From the NCBI GenBank assembly GCA_946494435.1, contig CAMMBO010000010.1:1-19923 (forward strand): DNA of 19,923 nucleotides. The letters run 5' to 3'. Position 1 is the first letter of the stretch, and every line of letters begins with the position of its first letter. The notes under the pieces were generated by a model. The model worked only from the letters and a program-made list of their open reading frames with translations, was not told the origin of the DNA and searched no databases. Shown piece by piece: positions 8,527-15,541 of this stretch. The translations under genes and the position numbers were made by a program. The DNA is from an uncultured Mycoplasmatota bacterium (GTDB taxonomy: Bacteria > Bacillota_I > Bacilli_A > RF39 > UBA660).

Positions 8527-9007
8527 AAACACTTATTCCTTTCAATTCACTTGTAACTGCAGGTTCCCTATTTATAGTTTTAATAACAATTATTGAAATA
8601 ATAATTGCAAGTAAAAAAATGATACCTGTAATTACAAATGGCAACTTCTTAATTTTTCTTTTATATTCTTTTGTATAAGGGGACTGAATTTTCTTTGTAT
8701 TTTCTAATCTCTCCTCTTCTTCTTTCTTCTTCTTCGCATTCCTAATATCATCTAAAGAAATCTTAGAGGTATGTTCAAATAAAAAATCATTAAATTCATC
8801 CTGTATCTTATCTTCACTAAGTCCTAAGTATTTAGCATATTCCTTAACTAGTTCTCTCATATAATAAACATCTTTAAAAGCTCTTACATTAGCACTCTCT
8901 ATATTTTCAAGATAAGAAACATCAACATTCAAGTCACTCGCTGCCTCTTCTAAACTAACACCATTACTTCTTCTTGTATCCTGAAGATAATATCCTAACT
9001 CTTTCAT
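8510..9007 (-). CDS. rodZ: RodZ-like helix-turn-helix membrane protein
   Basis: RodZ proteins link the MreB cytoskeleton to the wall-building machinery. In these 165 residues an N-terminal HTH_25 domain (about 1-70, starting LGYYLQDTRRSNGVSLEEAA) is followed by a highly charged, lysine- and glutamate-rich stretch (about 85-120). One transmembrane helix (about 121-145) and an outer tail of only about 20 residues close the chain. The tail is much shorter than in E. coli RodZ but similar short forms exist in Gram-positives. The best ribosome binding site, GGAG at 9024-9021, is 13 bases from the ATG. A 5-bp hairpin (9006-9019) lies between them. The gene starts about 24 bases after the RNase P RNA and overlaps pgsA, so transcription may come through rnpB. 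Confidence 0.85.
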   Translation of the reverse strand: MKELGYYLQDTRRSNGVSLEEAASDLNVDVSYLENIESANVRAFKDVYYMRELVKEYAKYLGLSEDKIQDEFNDFLFEHTSKISLDDIRNAKKKKEEEERLENTKKIQSPYTKEYKRKIKKLPFVITGIIFLLAIIISIIVIKTINREPAVTSELKGISVYEYTY

Positions 9008-9031
9008 AGACTTATCTATTCTCCAATCTAT

Positions 9032-9385
9032 AATTAATATTTAATAAGCCATGTTCTGTACCTATTTCTAGGTGACAAGTATTTATCTACTATTTCTAGT
9101 CCTTAAGAAGATTCATTTCTCTTCTTAAAGCTCCCCTACCATAATTTGGGTTTCTCACTCGTGGGGTTTACCGCGTTTCATCCATCTAGTTTCCTAGATG
9201 CTCGTCTCTGTGGCACTTTACAAGTCTTCACCATAGAAACTCCTTAGGTAAAGACTAAGCCGTTAGTGTTAAACACTACCTTAAGTTATTTTTTCCTTAA
9301 GCACGAACACTACAATCATCGCAGACTGTGTGAGCATGGACTTTCCTCTAGGAATTAATCCCAGCACTTGTCTAAAATACTAATT
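9032..9385 (-). ncRNA. rnpB: RNase P RNA, Bacillus type (type B)
   Basis: This is the catalytic RNA of RNase P, which removes tRNA 5' leaders. On the minus strand the conserved GAGGAAAGTCCATGCTC (9348-9332) is followed by AAAGTGCCACAG, ACGCGGTAAACCCC and GAGAAACCCAAAT. Then come GGTAGGGGAGC and finally ACAGAACATGGCTTA (9059-9045). These match B. subtilis rnpB in sequence and order. The ends are set by a P1 helix pairing AATTAGTATTT (9385-9375) with AAATATTAATT (9042-9032). The gene follows gpsB as in B. subtilis and overlaps its last codons. A possible promoter, TTGAAA and GATGAT 17 bp apart, lies inside gpsB. No terminator hairpin separates it from rodZ. The exact ends are uncertain by a few bases. 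Confidence 0.95.
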
Positions 9386-9712
9386 ATCATCTCTTCCGTA
9401 AACTTCTTTTTCAAGTTGACTAAGTCTTCTTAGAATATCAAGATTACTAACTTCAGTTGTATCAGTACTCTTTCTAGCAATCTCCACATTCATCTTAGCA
9501 TTTCTAAGGTCCTGTTTCAAAGCCATAATCTCTCTTAATAATTCAGCTTTCTCTTTCTCTAAACTATCAATAATCGCAAAAAATTGTTCATAATCACCAA
9601 TTATAACATCAAGAAACTGATCAACTTCTTTAAGACGATATCCTCTTGTATCAATCTTAAAATCCTTTTCTAAAATTTCCTGGGGTGTTAATGTTATTTT
9701 ATTCTGATACAT
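9380..9712 (-). CDS. gpsB: Cell division protein GpsB (DivIVA family)
   Basis: GpsB is a small coiled-coil adaptor at the division site that binds the tail of class A penicillin-binding proteins and balances septal and side-wall synthesis. The 110-residue protein has the N-terminal DivIVA/GpsB signature EILEKDFKIDTRGYRLKEVD, then DQFLDVIIGDYE and a long coiled coil. A short C-terminal helix ends NLDILRRLSQLEKEVYG. ATG 9712 fits the family N-terminus (MYQNKITLTPQEI); GTG 9724 would add four residues. Ribosome binding is not strong. A near-consensus promoter lies 28 bases upstream. Its likely partner PBP1A is encoded close by on the other strand, and the stop overlaps the start of rnpB. Confidence 0.92.
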   Translation of the reverse strand: MYQNKITLTPQEILEKDFKIDTRGYRLKEVDQFLDVIIGDYEQFFAIIDSLEKEKAELLREIMALKQDLRNAKMNVEIARKSTDTTEVSNLDILRRLSQLEKEVYGRDDN

Positions 9713-9739
9713 CCAAATCACCAATCCCTTTACACTCTT

Positions 9740-9768
9740 ATTTTAGAAAATATTAGAGTTTTTGTCAA
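9740..9768 (-). promoter_or_regulatory. Promoter of gpsB
   Basis: TTGACA (9768-9763) and TAAAAT (9745-9740) on the minus strand with a 17-bp spacer. The -10 overlaps the stop codon of the small upstream ORF. Confidence 0.85.
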
Positions 9769-9865
9769 TCTTTTCTAGAAGAACTTCTGCATCTCTTAAT
9801 ATTAAGGCTTCTTTAATTTTATTACTAAGACTAGACAATATTAATATTACATCATTATTATTCAT
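9743..9865 (-). CDS. Possible 40-residue protein of unknown function
   Basis: A short ORF of 40 residues beginning MNNNDVILILSS and ending KIDKNSNIF. It is supported by a good ribosome binding site, AAGGAG (9881-9876), ten bases before the ATG. It also ends exactly at the gpsB promoter. The sequence looks amphipathic and helical, with hydrophobic residues spaced by charged ones, and has no membrane helix. I do not recognise a family. It could be expressed from the left-facing side of the palindromic promoter at 9947-9969, giving a leader of about 75 bases. It may also be a chance ORF. Confidence 0.45.
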   Translation of the reverse strand: MNNNDVILILSSLSNKIKEALILRDAEVLLEKIDKNSNIF

Positions 9866-9941
9866 AAGTATCAAGCTCCTTAAATACATAGTAATATAAT
9901 AAGGAAATAATAACAACAAATTCGACAAAACAAGTTTTTCT

Positions 9942-9969
9942 TTGACATTATACTAAATAGTAGTATAAT
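9942..9969 (+). promoter_or_regulatory. Promoter of the unknown 253-residue gene, filled by a palindrome
   Basis: TTGACA (9942-9947) and TATAAT (9964-9969) are a perfect consensus pair with a 16-bp spacer. ATTATACTA (9947-9955) and TAGTATAAT (9961-9969) form a perfect 9-bp inverted repeat with 5 central bases. It spans the spacer and the whole -10, as an operator would. The left arm also places a TATAAT on the minus strand, but with a poor -35 (CTTACT). Confidence 0.8.
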
Positions 9970-9997
9970 AGTAAGCAAATTTTAGGGAGGAAAAATT

Positions 9998-10759
9998 ATG
10001 GATATACTTAATTACATAGAAAGTTTTACAAACAACAAAGATTTAATGGAATTATTTGCACTAAACAACTATGAACCTATAGGATGGTTTGGATTAAAAA
10101 ATATAAAAAGTAAAAAAATAGAAAGATTAGCTATCAATATAGATAAAAGCGATCCAAATCGAGTTCACTTTAAAGGGAAAAATATTTACTTCACCCTTAA
10201 TACAAATAGTAAAGGAGAAATATATTTAGATCATCTATTAATTGGTGATGTAGAAAAAGAAGAATTTGATTTCAGTTTTAGACACAATATCACTGAAAAT
10301 AAAATAATTGTTAAACTAGTAGATGATAAAAATGTAAAGCATGCATATAAAATAAAAAATAATACTGTTAATATAGAAAGACAATCTATTAAAAATAAAC
10401 TACCAAAATATCAAACTAGAAACTACAATATAAAAGATTATGCCAAACAAAAAGATAAATATGAATACAAACACTTCTATATTTTTAAAGATGAAGATGG
10501 TAATACTGAATTACCTGATTCAAGTAAAGAATATACAGATAACGGTTTAAAAGAATTTTTAATTTTAGAAAAATCATTTATAGGTATTACATCATATATT
10601 GAAAAAAGAATTTTATTTTTAAGTGAAGCTATTAACACTGTTGCATATTCTGATGCAAGACTATATGAAATAAAAAGAAAAAGAAAAAAAGGTATAACAA
10701 AAACTACTGAAGAAAATCCTAAAATCTATAAATTTACTAAAAATAAAAATAATCAATAA
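9998..10759 (+). CDS. Conserved-looking protein of unknown function (253 residues)
   Basis: I do not recognise this protein. It has no signal peptide or membrane helix and is rich in lysine, asparagine and isoleucine. The first third reads like a compact globular domain (LMELFALNNYEPIGWFGLKN). The middle (about 35-125) alternates short hydrophobic stretches with turns, like a beta-sheet domain. The last 35 residues are very basic (YEIKRKRKKGITK and following), which suggests nucleic-acid binding or a flexible tail. Expression signals are strong: GGGAGG (9984-9989) eight bases before ATG 9998, and a consensus promoter with a built-in inverted repeat. It sits between gpsB and recU, where B. subtilis has small genes such as ypsA, but it does not look like YpsA. 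recU has its own promoter downstream. Confidence 0.75.
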   Translation: MDILNYIESFTNNKDLMELFALNNYEPIGWFGLKNIKSKKIERLAINIDKSDPNRVHFKGKNIYFTLNTNSKGEIYLDHLLIGDVEKEEFDFSFRHNITENKIIVKLVDDKNVKHAYKIKNNTVNIERQSIKNKLPKYQTRNYNIKDYAKQKDKYEYKHFYIFKDEDGNTELPDSSKEYTDNGLKEFLILEKSFIGITSYIEKRILFLSEAINTVAYSDARLYEIKRKRKKGITKTTEENPKIYKFTKNKNNQ

Positions 10760-10762
10760 TTA

Positions 10763-10791
10763 TAGATATTTCTAAAAAGATATAGTATAAT
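10763..10791 (+). promoter_or_regulatory. Promoter of recU-ponA
   Basis: TAGATA (10763-10768) and TATAAT (10786-10791) with a 17-bp spacer. The expected transcription start near 10798 lies at the ribosome binding site, so the leader would be only about 12 bases. Confidence 0.65.
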
Positions 10792-10809
10792 TGTTAATAG
10801 GTGATAAAG

Positions 10810-11400
10810 ATGAATTATCCTAATGGGATAAAAAAAAGTCATGAACAAGTAATTAACTATTCACATCGTGGTATGACTCTAGAAGATGATATAAACGAAA
10901 CAAATAGTTATTATAGAGATAAAGATATTGCATATATATATAAGAAACCAACTCCTATAAAAGTCACTAAAGTTGATTTTAGAAAAGATAGAACTTCTAC
11001 TATTAAAGAAGCTTTCTATATGGAACCATCAACTACTGACTATAATGGTATCTATAAAGGTTATTATATCGACTTTGAAGCAAAAGAGACAAAAAATAAA
11101 ACTTCATTCCCACTAGCTAATATTCATAAGCACCAAATAAAGCACTTAGAAAATATTACAAATCATGGGGGAATCGGCTTTATAATTGTACGTTTTAGTG
11201 TACTTAATAAAACATATCTATTAAAAGCAGAGGACCTTTTTTCTTTTACTAAAGATAATAAGAGAAAATCTATTCCTTTAGATTTCTTTAATAAGAAAGG
11301 ATATTTATTAAAAGAAAAGTATCGTCCTAGGCTTGACTACTTAACTGTAGTAGATGAATTTTTGGAGGTAAAAGATAATGGCAAAAACAAAGAAAAGTAA
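10810..11400 (+). CDS. recU: Holliday junction resolvase RecU
   Basis: RecU cuts Holliday junctions in recombination repair and chromosome segregation in Firmicutes. The 196-residue protein carries the family signature throughout. Examples are SHRGMTLEDDINETNSYY near the N-terminus, YIYKKPTPIKV, the STTDYNGIYKG loop, and the nuclease motif YIDFEAKETKN with its D, E and K. FPLANIHKHQIKHL follows. ATG 10810 is chosen over GTG 10801 because AGGTGA (10799-10804) is five bases upstream and the GTG is part of that site. The gene overlaps ponA by 23 bases in another frame, the recU-ponA pair known from B. subtilis. Confidence 0.95.
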   Translation: MNYPNGIKKSHEQVINYSHRGMTLEDDINETNSYYRDKDIAYIYKKPTPIKVTKVDFRKDRTSTIKEAFYMEPSTTDYNGIYKGYYIDFEAKETKNKTSFPLANIHKHQIKHLENITNHGGIGFIIVRFSVLNKTYLLKAEDLFSFTKDNKRKSIPLDFFNKKGYLLKEKYRPRLDYLTVVDEFLEVKDNGKNKEK

Positions 11401-14239
11401 ATCTAGTAAAACTAGAAAACTTAAGCAAGATAAAAAATTATTTATAATAAGCACAGCAATGTTTATTATTTTAATGATTGTAGGATATTTTGTCCTAGGA
11501 TTATTATTCACAGTCTTTATGGGAGTTGGAATACTAATAATAGCAGGAATTGCTAAATTAGTAGATAGTGTAAAAAATAAACCAAAACAGAAAAAGATAG
11601 TCAATACAATTTTAATTATTATACTATCTCTTGGTATATTAGTAATGTTAGCAGGTATTGTCTTTATGATTTATATTGCAATATCATCTAATCCTAAATT
11701 TGATGCCGAAAAGCTAGATAGTAGTGAACCAACTATTTTATATGATGCAAATGGTGAAGAATTTGCAAAACTAGGTAGTGAAATGCGAGATAAAGTAACT
11801 TATGATGAATTACCAGAAGTACTTGTAGATGCTATAATCGCTACAGAAGATTCAAGATTCTTCCAACATAATGGTTTTGATGCCCCAAGATTTTTAAGAG
11901 CATCAATTGGTCAAGTATTTGGTAACTCAGATGCCGGTGGAGCTTCTACTCTATCAATGCAAGTTGTTAAAAATAGCTTAACATCTAGTATCGCTACAGG
12001 ACTTGATGGAGTTATCAGAAAGTTCCAAGACATTTATTTATCAATATTTAAACTAGAAAAAAATTATACAAAAGAACAAATTATAGAGTTTTATGTTAAT
12101 AACCATAACTTAGGTGGTAATGTCTATGGTGTTAGTCAAGCTGCTAGAGTTTACTTTAATAAAGACGTACAAGATTTAAATTTAGCAGAAGCTAGTATTA
12201 TAGCAGGAATGTTCCAAGCACCTAATGCCTATCGACCAGTAGAAGAAGAAAATTTGGAAGCTGTTACTAAAAGACGTGATACAGTATTATATTTAATGGA
12301 ACGTCATGGTTATATTACAGAAGAGGAAAAAGAACTAGCTAGTTCAATCAGTATTGAAAGTCTTGTAAATTATAATGCTTCTGCAGATACAAGTGGAAAT
12401 AGTGAATATCAAGGATATATTGATACAGTTGTTGCAGAAGTAGAAGAAAAAATTGGTGAAAACCCATATACAGTTTCAATGCAAATATATACTAACTTAG
12501 ATAGAGAAAAACAAGATGGATTAAATAGAGTTATGAATGGTGAAAGCTATAATTGGGTTAATGATGTTATCCAAAGCGGTGTTACCGTTTTAGATAGTGA
12601 AACTGGTAAAATCCAAGCAATTGGAGCTGGAAGAAATAAAACTGGTGTAAATACCTTAAACTTCGCAACTAGTGATACAATTAGAAGACAGCCAGGTTCA
12701 ACTGCAAAACCATTATTTGATTATGGACCATTAATTGAATATAATAATGCTTCTACATTTGGTTATAATGATGGTAACGATAACTATAGAATGTTTGTAG
12801 ATGAACCTTATTCATATAGTACAGGTCAAGAAATAAACAACTGGGACGGAAAATTTATGGGTAATATGACGACAAGAAGAGCCTTATCTTTATCAAGAAA
12901 TATTCCTGCCCTTAAAGCTTTCCAACAAGTAGATAATTCAAAAATAATTGAATTTGTACAAAAACTAGGAATAGAACCAGAAATAGAAAATGGAAAAATC
13001 CATGAAGCACACGCCTTAGGAGCTTTTACTGGAGTTAATTCCCTAGATATGGCAGGGGCTTATGCAGCTTTCTCTAATGGTGGATATTATAATGAACCTT
13101 ATGCTGTTAGTAGAGTTATTATTAATACATCAGGTGAAGAATATACCCACGAAAGTGAAAAAACAAAAGCCATGGAAGACTCTACTGCTTATATGATTAC
13201 AAGTATATTAGATGACACTAGTATAACTGGTGGTGGTGCGATGGATAGAGTTGCCATGAAAACTGGTACTACTAACTTTGATGAAGCAACTAGAGAAAGA
13301 CTTGGTATGGCTGATGATGCTATTAGAGATTCCTGGGTAGTTGGATATACTACAAAAACTGTTATTGCAATGTGGTATGGTTATGAAAAAACTAATGAAG
13401 AGTTAGTTAGCCAAGGTTATTATTTTCATAACCTATCAGGAACAGTACAACGTGATAGATTATTTACAGCCATCGCTAATGAAGTATTTGAAGAAGATAA
13501 AGAAGAATTTAAAATGCCAGATAGCGTTGTTAGAGTACCTTTAGTATCAGGTAGCTCTACAGCAAAAGTTGCTGGAACAGGATACTCAGGAAGTACAATT
13601 TATGAATATTTCAAAAAAGACCATGAACCTAAAGGAAATGCTGAAACAAGTAATTTAGCAACACCAACTGGCTTAACCGCTACATATTCTAATGGTAGTG
13701 TTAAACTTTCATGGAATGCAGTTAATCCAGGCAATACTAATTCATCTTATGGTGACTTTGGATATAATGTTTACTTTAATAATACATTACTAGGATTTAC
13801 AACTAATACAAGTTATACTATTAACAATCCAAGTAATCCTTATGGTACTTATAGAGTAATTGCAACCTTCCAAAAATATGATGGACTAAATAGTGAGGCT
13901 GCTACTTACACATTAGAAAAACAAAGTGCAAATCTAAGAATAACAGCAAGTGCTATTAATGTACCAACATTTAATATAAGTGATATAACAAAATATGTAA
14001 CCGTCTATAATGGTTCAACAGATGTAACGAGTGAAACTAGCAATTGGACCTTATCAAGTATATCAGGACCAGTTACTAGTACATCCGTCTCCACATTAAC
14101 AGAACCAGGAACTTATACATTAAAATATAGATTTACTTATAATGGTGAAACCAAAGAAACAGGAAATATTACTGTAACAGTTACTGGAACTAATACAGAT
14201 GGCGGTGAAGAAGAACCTACTACTCCTGATGGAACTTAA
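11378..14239 (+). CDS. ponA: Class A penicillin-binding protein 1A with C-terminal Ig-type domains
   Basis: A bifunctional wall synthase: the GT51 domain polymerises lipid II and the transpeptidase domain cross-links glycan strands outside the membrane. In 953 residues, a basic cytosolic start (1-20) fits GpsB binding. Three hydrophobic stretches follow (about 21-43, 44-62, 72-100), where one helix is usual. GT51 (about 115-300) has ATED with E157-D158 and GGASTLSMQ. The transpeptidase has S441-T-A-K444, S506-R-N508 and K628-T-G630, all intact. A fibronectin type III domain (about 761-846) and an Ig-like domain (about 850-940) follow. The Thr/Glu-rich tail has no LPxTG anchor. GGAGGT lies eight bases before ATG 11378. 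The gene overlaps recU and ends in a bidirectional terminator. Confidence 0.97.
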   Translation: MAKTKKSKSSKTRKLKQDKKLFIISTAMFIILMIVGYFVLGLLFTVFMGVGILIIAGIAKLVDSVKNKPKQKKIVNTILIIILSLGILVMLAGIVFMIYIAISSNPKFDAEKLDSSEPTILYDANGEEFAKLGSEMRDKVTYDELPEVLVDAIIATEDSRFFQHNGFDAPRFLRASIGQVFGNSDAGGASTLSMQVVKNSLTSSIATGLDGVIRKFQDIYLSIFKLEKNYTKEQIIEFYVNNHNLGGNVYGVSQAARVYFNKDVQDLNLAEASIIAGMFQAPNAYRPVEEENLEAVTKRRDTVLYLMERHGYITEEEKELASSISIESLVNYNASADTSGNSEYQGYIDTVVAEVEEKIGENPYTVSMQIYTNLDREKQDGLNRVMNGESYNWVNDVIQSGVTVLDSETGKIQAIGAGRNKTGVNTLNFATSDTIRRQPGSTAKPLFDYGPLIEYNNASTFGYNDGNDNYRMFVDEPYSYSTGQEINNWDGKFMGNMTTRRALSLSRNIPALKAFQQVDNSKIIEFVQKLGIEPEIENGKIHEAHALGAFTGVNSLDMAGAYAAFSNGGYYNEPYAVSRVIINTSGEEYTHESEKTKAMEDSTAYMITSILDDTSITGGGAMDRVAMKTGTTNFDEATRERLGMADDAIRDSWVVGYTTKTVIAMWYGYEKTNEELVSQGYYFHNLSGTVQRDRLFTAIANEVFEEDKEEFKMPDSVVRVPLVSGSSTAKVAGTGYSGSTIYEYFKKDHEPKGNAETSNLATPTGLTATYSNGSVKLSWNAVNPGNTNSSYGDFGYNVYFNNTLLGFTTNTSYTINNPSNPYGTYRVIATFQKYDGLNSEAATYTLEKQSANLRITASAINVPTFNISDITKYVTVYNGSTDVTSETSNWTLSSISGPVTSTSVSTLTEPGTYTLKYRFTYNGETKETGNITVTVTGTNTDGGEEEPTTPDGT

Positions 14240-14265
14240 AAAGAAGCTAACACCTAGCTTCTTTT
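14239..14265. terminator. Bidirectional terminator between ponA and nth
   Basis: AAAAGAAGCTA-type arms (14239-14249 and 14255-14265) form a perfect 11-bp stem with a 5-base loop, with T-rich tails on both strands. The last base of the ponA TAA and the TAG of nth lie inside it. Confidence 0.88.
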
Positions 14266-14901
14266 CTTATACTTACAAATACTACTTAACTTACATTCAT
14301 CACAATTGGGACTAACCGCTTTACAATGATATCTTCCAAATAAAACAAGTTGTAAATGTCTCTTAGCCCAATCTTCTCTTTTAAATTTTCTCTTTAACTT
14401 CTCTTCTACTTTCCTAACACTATCCTCATCTTTAGCAAGCCCAAGCCTCTTAGAAACTCTTTCAACATGAGTATCAACTGCAATAGCAGGAATATTATAA
14501 AACTCTCCTAAAAACACATTAACAGTCTTTCTTCCTATCCCTGGCATCGCCTCTAAACACTTTCTATTAGTTGGAACTTTTCCATTATATTTAGAAACTA
14601 ATATTCTAGCAATCTCTTTAACATAAACTGCTTTCTTTCTAAAAGAGCCAAGTGGTCTTAAAATACTTTCTATATCACTAATATCGGCATTCATTAACTT
14701 TTCCAAGCTATCATATCTATCAAATAATATTGGTGTAACACTATTAACTCTCTTATCAGTAGTCTGTGCACTAAGAACAATAGCAATTAAAAGTTCATAA
14801 TCATTATTATAATTAAGTTCACATTTAGGTTCTTCAAATAATTCATCTAAATAGTCTTCTATAATCTCTACTTTACTCATCTTCATCATCAAACCAATCA
14901 T
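14254..14901 (-). CDS. nth: Endonuclease III (base-excision repair glycosylase/AP lyase)
   Basis: Nth removes oxidised pyrimidines and cuts the abasic site. The 215-residue protein has the helix-hairpin-helix LEAMPGIGRKTVNVFL with the catalytic lysine. The catalytic aspartate is in AVDTHVERVSKRLG. The C-terminal [4Fe-4S] ligands are spaced C-x6-C-x2-C-x5-C, as in classical endonuclease III. The start is not certain. ATG 14901 has GAGG nine bases upstream and adds seven residues to the usual N-terminus, while ATG 14880 (MSKVEIIEDYL) aligns better with relatives. In the longer form the gene overlaps dnaD by 29 bases. The cca-dnaD-nth order suggests one operon, and dnaD-nth matches B. subtilis. 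Confidence 0.95.
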   Translation of the reverse strand: MIGLMMKMSKVEIIEDYLDELFEEPKCELNYNNDYELLIAIVLSAQTTDKRVNSVTPILFDRYDSLEKLMNADISDIESILRPLGSFRKKAVYVKEIARILVSKYNGKVPTNRKCLEAMPGIGRKTVNVFLGEFYNIPAIAVDTHVERVSKRLGLAKDEDSVRKVEEKLKRKFKREDWAKRHLQLVLFGRYHCKAVSPNCDECKLSSICKYKKRS

Positions 14902-15541
14902 AATCGAAAACCTCTACTGGTTCTTTTTCTTTAATCTCCTTATTTTTATTATTAAGAAAATGTCTAACATCTTCACTTGTCTTTATTCCCAATTTACTCC
15001 ATTCATATAAAATCTTATCTATATATCTAATACTAGATACCCCATTAAGTACTGCTTCCTTAACAGCCTCAATAATAACACCATTATCAAATGTACTAGC
15101 CCAAGCTTTAATAAACTCTATCTCACTAGAATTAAGAGTCCTACCAAACTCTTTTTCAATAGTAGAAAAGATACTAGTATCAAGCACATCTTCATTATCT
15201 TTAATAACCTCATCACTAATAATAGAAGCTATTTTTTCATAGAATAAAGATATATCTACCTTCTCCTCCCCTATTCCTTTATCGTTTTTATAAGTATCTA
15301 TCATAAGTAATTTCTTATCAGTAAGAGAAGAAATTAACACTAATATATCTTTAACACTAAGACCTAACTCTTCACTCATTTCCTTAGGATCAAAGGTAAA
15401 AGTATTACCCTTATCTTTTAAATACATTAAAAACATAAACTCTTCTAAACTTATATTTAATTTCTTATACTCTTTAAAAAAAAGAAGAGGTACTACTATA
15501 CTTTTATTTTCTAATAAACTAACCAGTTGTTTCTGTTTCAT
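14873..15541 (-). CDS. dnaD: DnaD-family replication initiation protein
   Basis: DnaD helps load the replicative helicase in low-GC Gram-positives by remodelling DNA at the origin and at restart sites. The 222-residue protein has an N-terminal winged-helix domain (about 1-100). A C-terminal DnaD domain carries the Y-x3-I-x3-W motif as YIDKILYEW, followed by LGIKTSEDV. The tail is acidic (FDYDWFDDEDE). ATG 15541 is chosen over an ATG six bases earlier, because GGAGG lies six bases before it and directly abuts the earlier one. It overlaps cca by 23 bases and nth at the other end, so the three genes are probably translationally coupled. Confidence 0.92.
   Translation of the reverse strand: MKQKQLVSLLENKSIVVPLLFFKEYKKLNISLEEFMFLMYLKDKGNTFTFDPKEMSEELGLSVKDILVLISSLTDKKLLMIDTYKNDKGIGEEKVDISLFYEKIASIISDEVIKDNEDVLDTSIFSTIEKEFGRTLNSSEIEFIKAWASTFDNGVIIEAVKEAVLNGVSSIRYIDKILYEWSKLGIKTSEDVRHFLNNKNKEIKEKEPVEVFDYDWFDDEDE

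Noticed and set aside
11341..11604. Minus-strand ORF opposite the start of ponA
   Set aside because: Hydrophobic reading of the membrane-helix region of ponA on the opposite strand.
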